In this document: positions 5,356 to 5,511 of the stretch, piece after piece
Layout: every line of letters starts with the position of its first letter
How positions within the stretch are numbered: the stretch's first letter is position 1
Assembly: GCA_021737115.1 (NCBI GenBank)
Contig: JAIPER010000266.1
Span: forward strand, 1 to 5,511
DNA length: 5,511 nucleotides
Origin: Desulfohalobiaceae bacterium
Lineage (GTDB): Bacteria; Desulfobacterota; Desulfovibrionia; Desulfovibrionales; Desulfothermaceae
Direction of reading: 5' to 3'
Notes under the pieces: generated by a model
The model's input: only the letters and a program-made list of their open reading frames with translations
The model's database searches: none
Told to the model about the DNA's origin: nothing
Made by a program: the position numbers and the translations under genes

Positions 5356-5511
5356 TCAATTCTCGATTTCCAGATCGATCTCCAGGCGGGAGAGGCTGCA
5401 ATTGGTCAAGCGGACCCGGACCTGGTCTCCGAGACCGAAGGTCTTGCCGGTCCGCCGTCCTCTGAGGCGCTGTTCCTCCGGGATGAGAACGAAGTAATCC
5501 TGGGGCAGGCT
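5356..5511 (-). CDS. rnr: RNase R-like exoribonuclease, C-terminal end (partial)
   Basis: On the minus strand a frame enters from the right edge and runs 51 codons to TGA (bases 5358-5356). Its sequence, DYFVLIPEEQRLRGRRTGKTFGLGDQ (split here by residue: DY near 5, RGRRTGK near 17-23, FGLGDQ near 25-30) followed by VRVRL and LSRLEIDLEIEN, matches the end of the S1 RNA-binding domain of RNase R. E. coli RNase R has DYYRFD, then G.TYRLGD.V.VRV and a final KIDFSL strand in the same order. RNase R is a processive 3'-5' exoribonuclease that degrades structured RNA. The catalytic RNB domain lies outside the window. It lacks the long basic Lys-rich tail seen after S1 in some RNase R proteins. Another RNase II/R family member is possible. 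Confidence 0.78.
   Translation of the reverse strand, partial: SLPQDYFVLIPEEQRLRGRRTGKTFGLGDQVRVRLTNCSLSRLEIDLEIEN

Overview
The window is a conserved bacterial housekeeping segment. Most of it is one plus-strand cluster in the order rpmH, rnpA, yidD, yidC, jag (khpB), mnmE. The cluster is preceded by a minus-strand initiator tRNA and a small membrane-protein gene, and followed by the 3' end of a convergent rnr gene. The Gram-negative type of YidC (large periplasmic domain), the moderately GC-rich coding sequence and this gene order suggest a sulfate-reducer-like deltaproteobacterium (Desulfobacterota, Desulfovibrionales-like). That placement is inferred from gene order and protein style, not from a database search.

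Layout. Bases 2-181 (+) are an open reading frame entering from the left edge. It contains a MoaD/ThiS-like C-terminal stretch ending in Gly-Gly, followed by an unexplained tail of about 40 residues. Bases 188-264 (-) encode tRNA-fMet(CAU), with a consensus-quality promoter (TTGACA-17-TATATT) and a terminator-like hairpin. Bases 318-578 (+) encode an 86-residue membrane protein resembling the lipid A biosynthesis N-terminal (LABN) domain. Bases 579-768 are a leader region with a probable promoter and a long imperfect inverted repeat before rpmH. Bases 769-5298 are the rpmH-mnmE cluster. Bases 5299-5355 are a short convergent spacer, and 5356-5511 (-) are the C-terminal S1-domain end of an RNase R-like protein.

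How the genes work together. rpmH (ribosomal protein L34) and rnpA (RNase P protein) are the classic translation/tRNA-maturation pair. yidD and yidC act at the inner membrane in membrane-protein insertion. Jag/KhpB is an RNA-binding protein that commonly follows yidC. MnmE is a GTPase that modifies U34 of certain tRNAs. Spacers of 12, 8, 26 and 61 bases and a jag/mnmE overlap suggest cotranscription.

The points most worth a second look are: mnmE has no ATG, GTG or TTG start that would give a full-length protein, and apparently begins at ATT or CTG behind a strong Shine-Dalgarno; the rpmH leader has a 12-bp-stem inverted repeat; the initiator tRNA has U72 and U73 where A72/A73 are usual; the LABN-like gene has TATAAT four bases before its ATG and no ribosome-binding site; and the left-edge ubiquitin-like sequence carries a C-terminal tail. 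I found no mobile element, CRISPR array or new multi-gene system.
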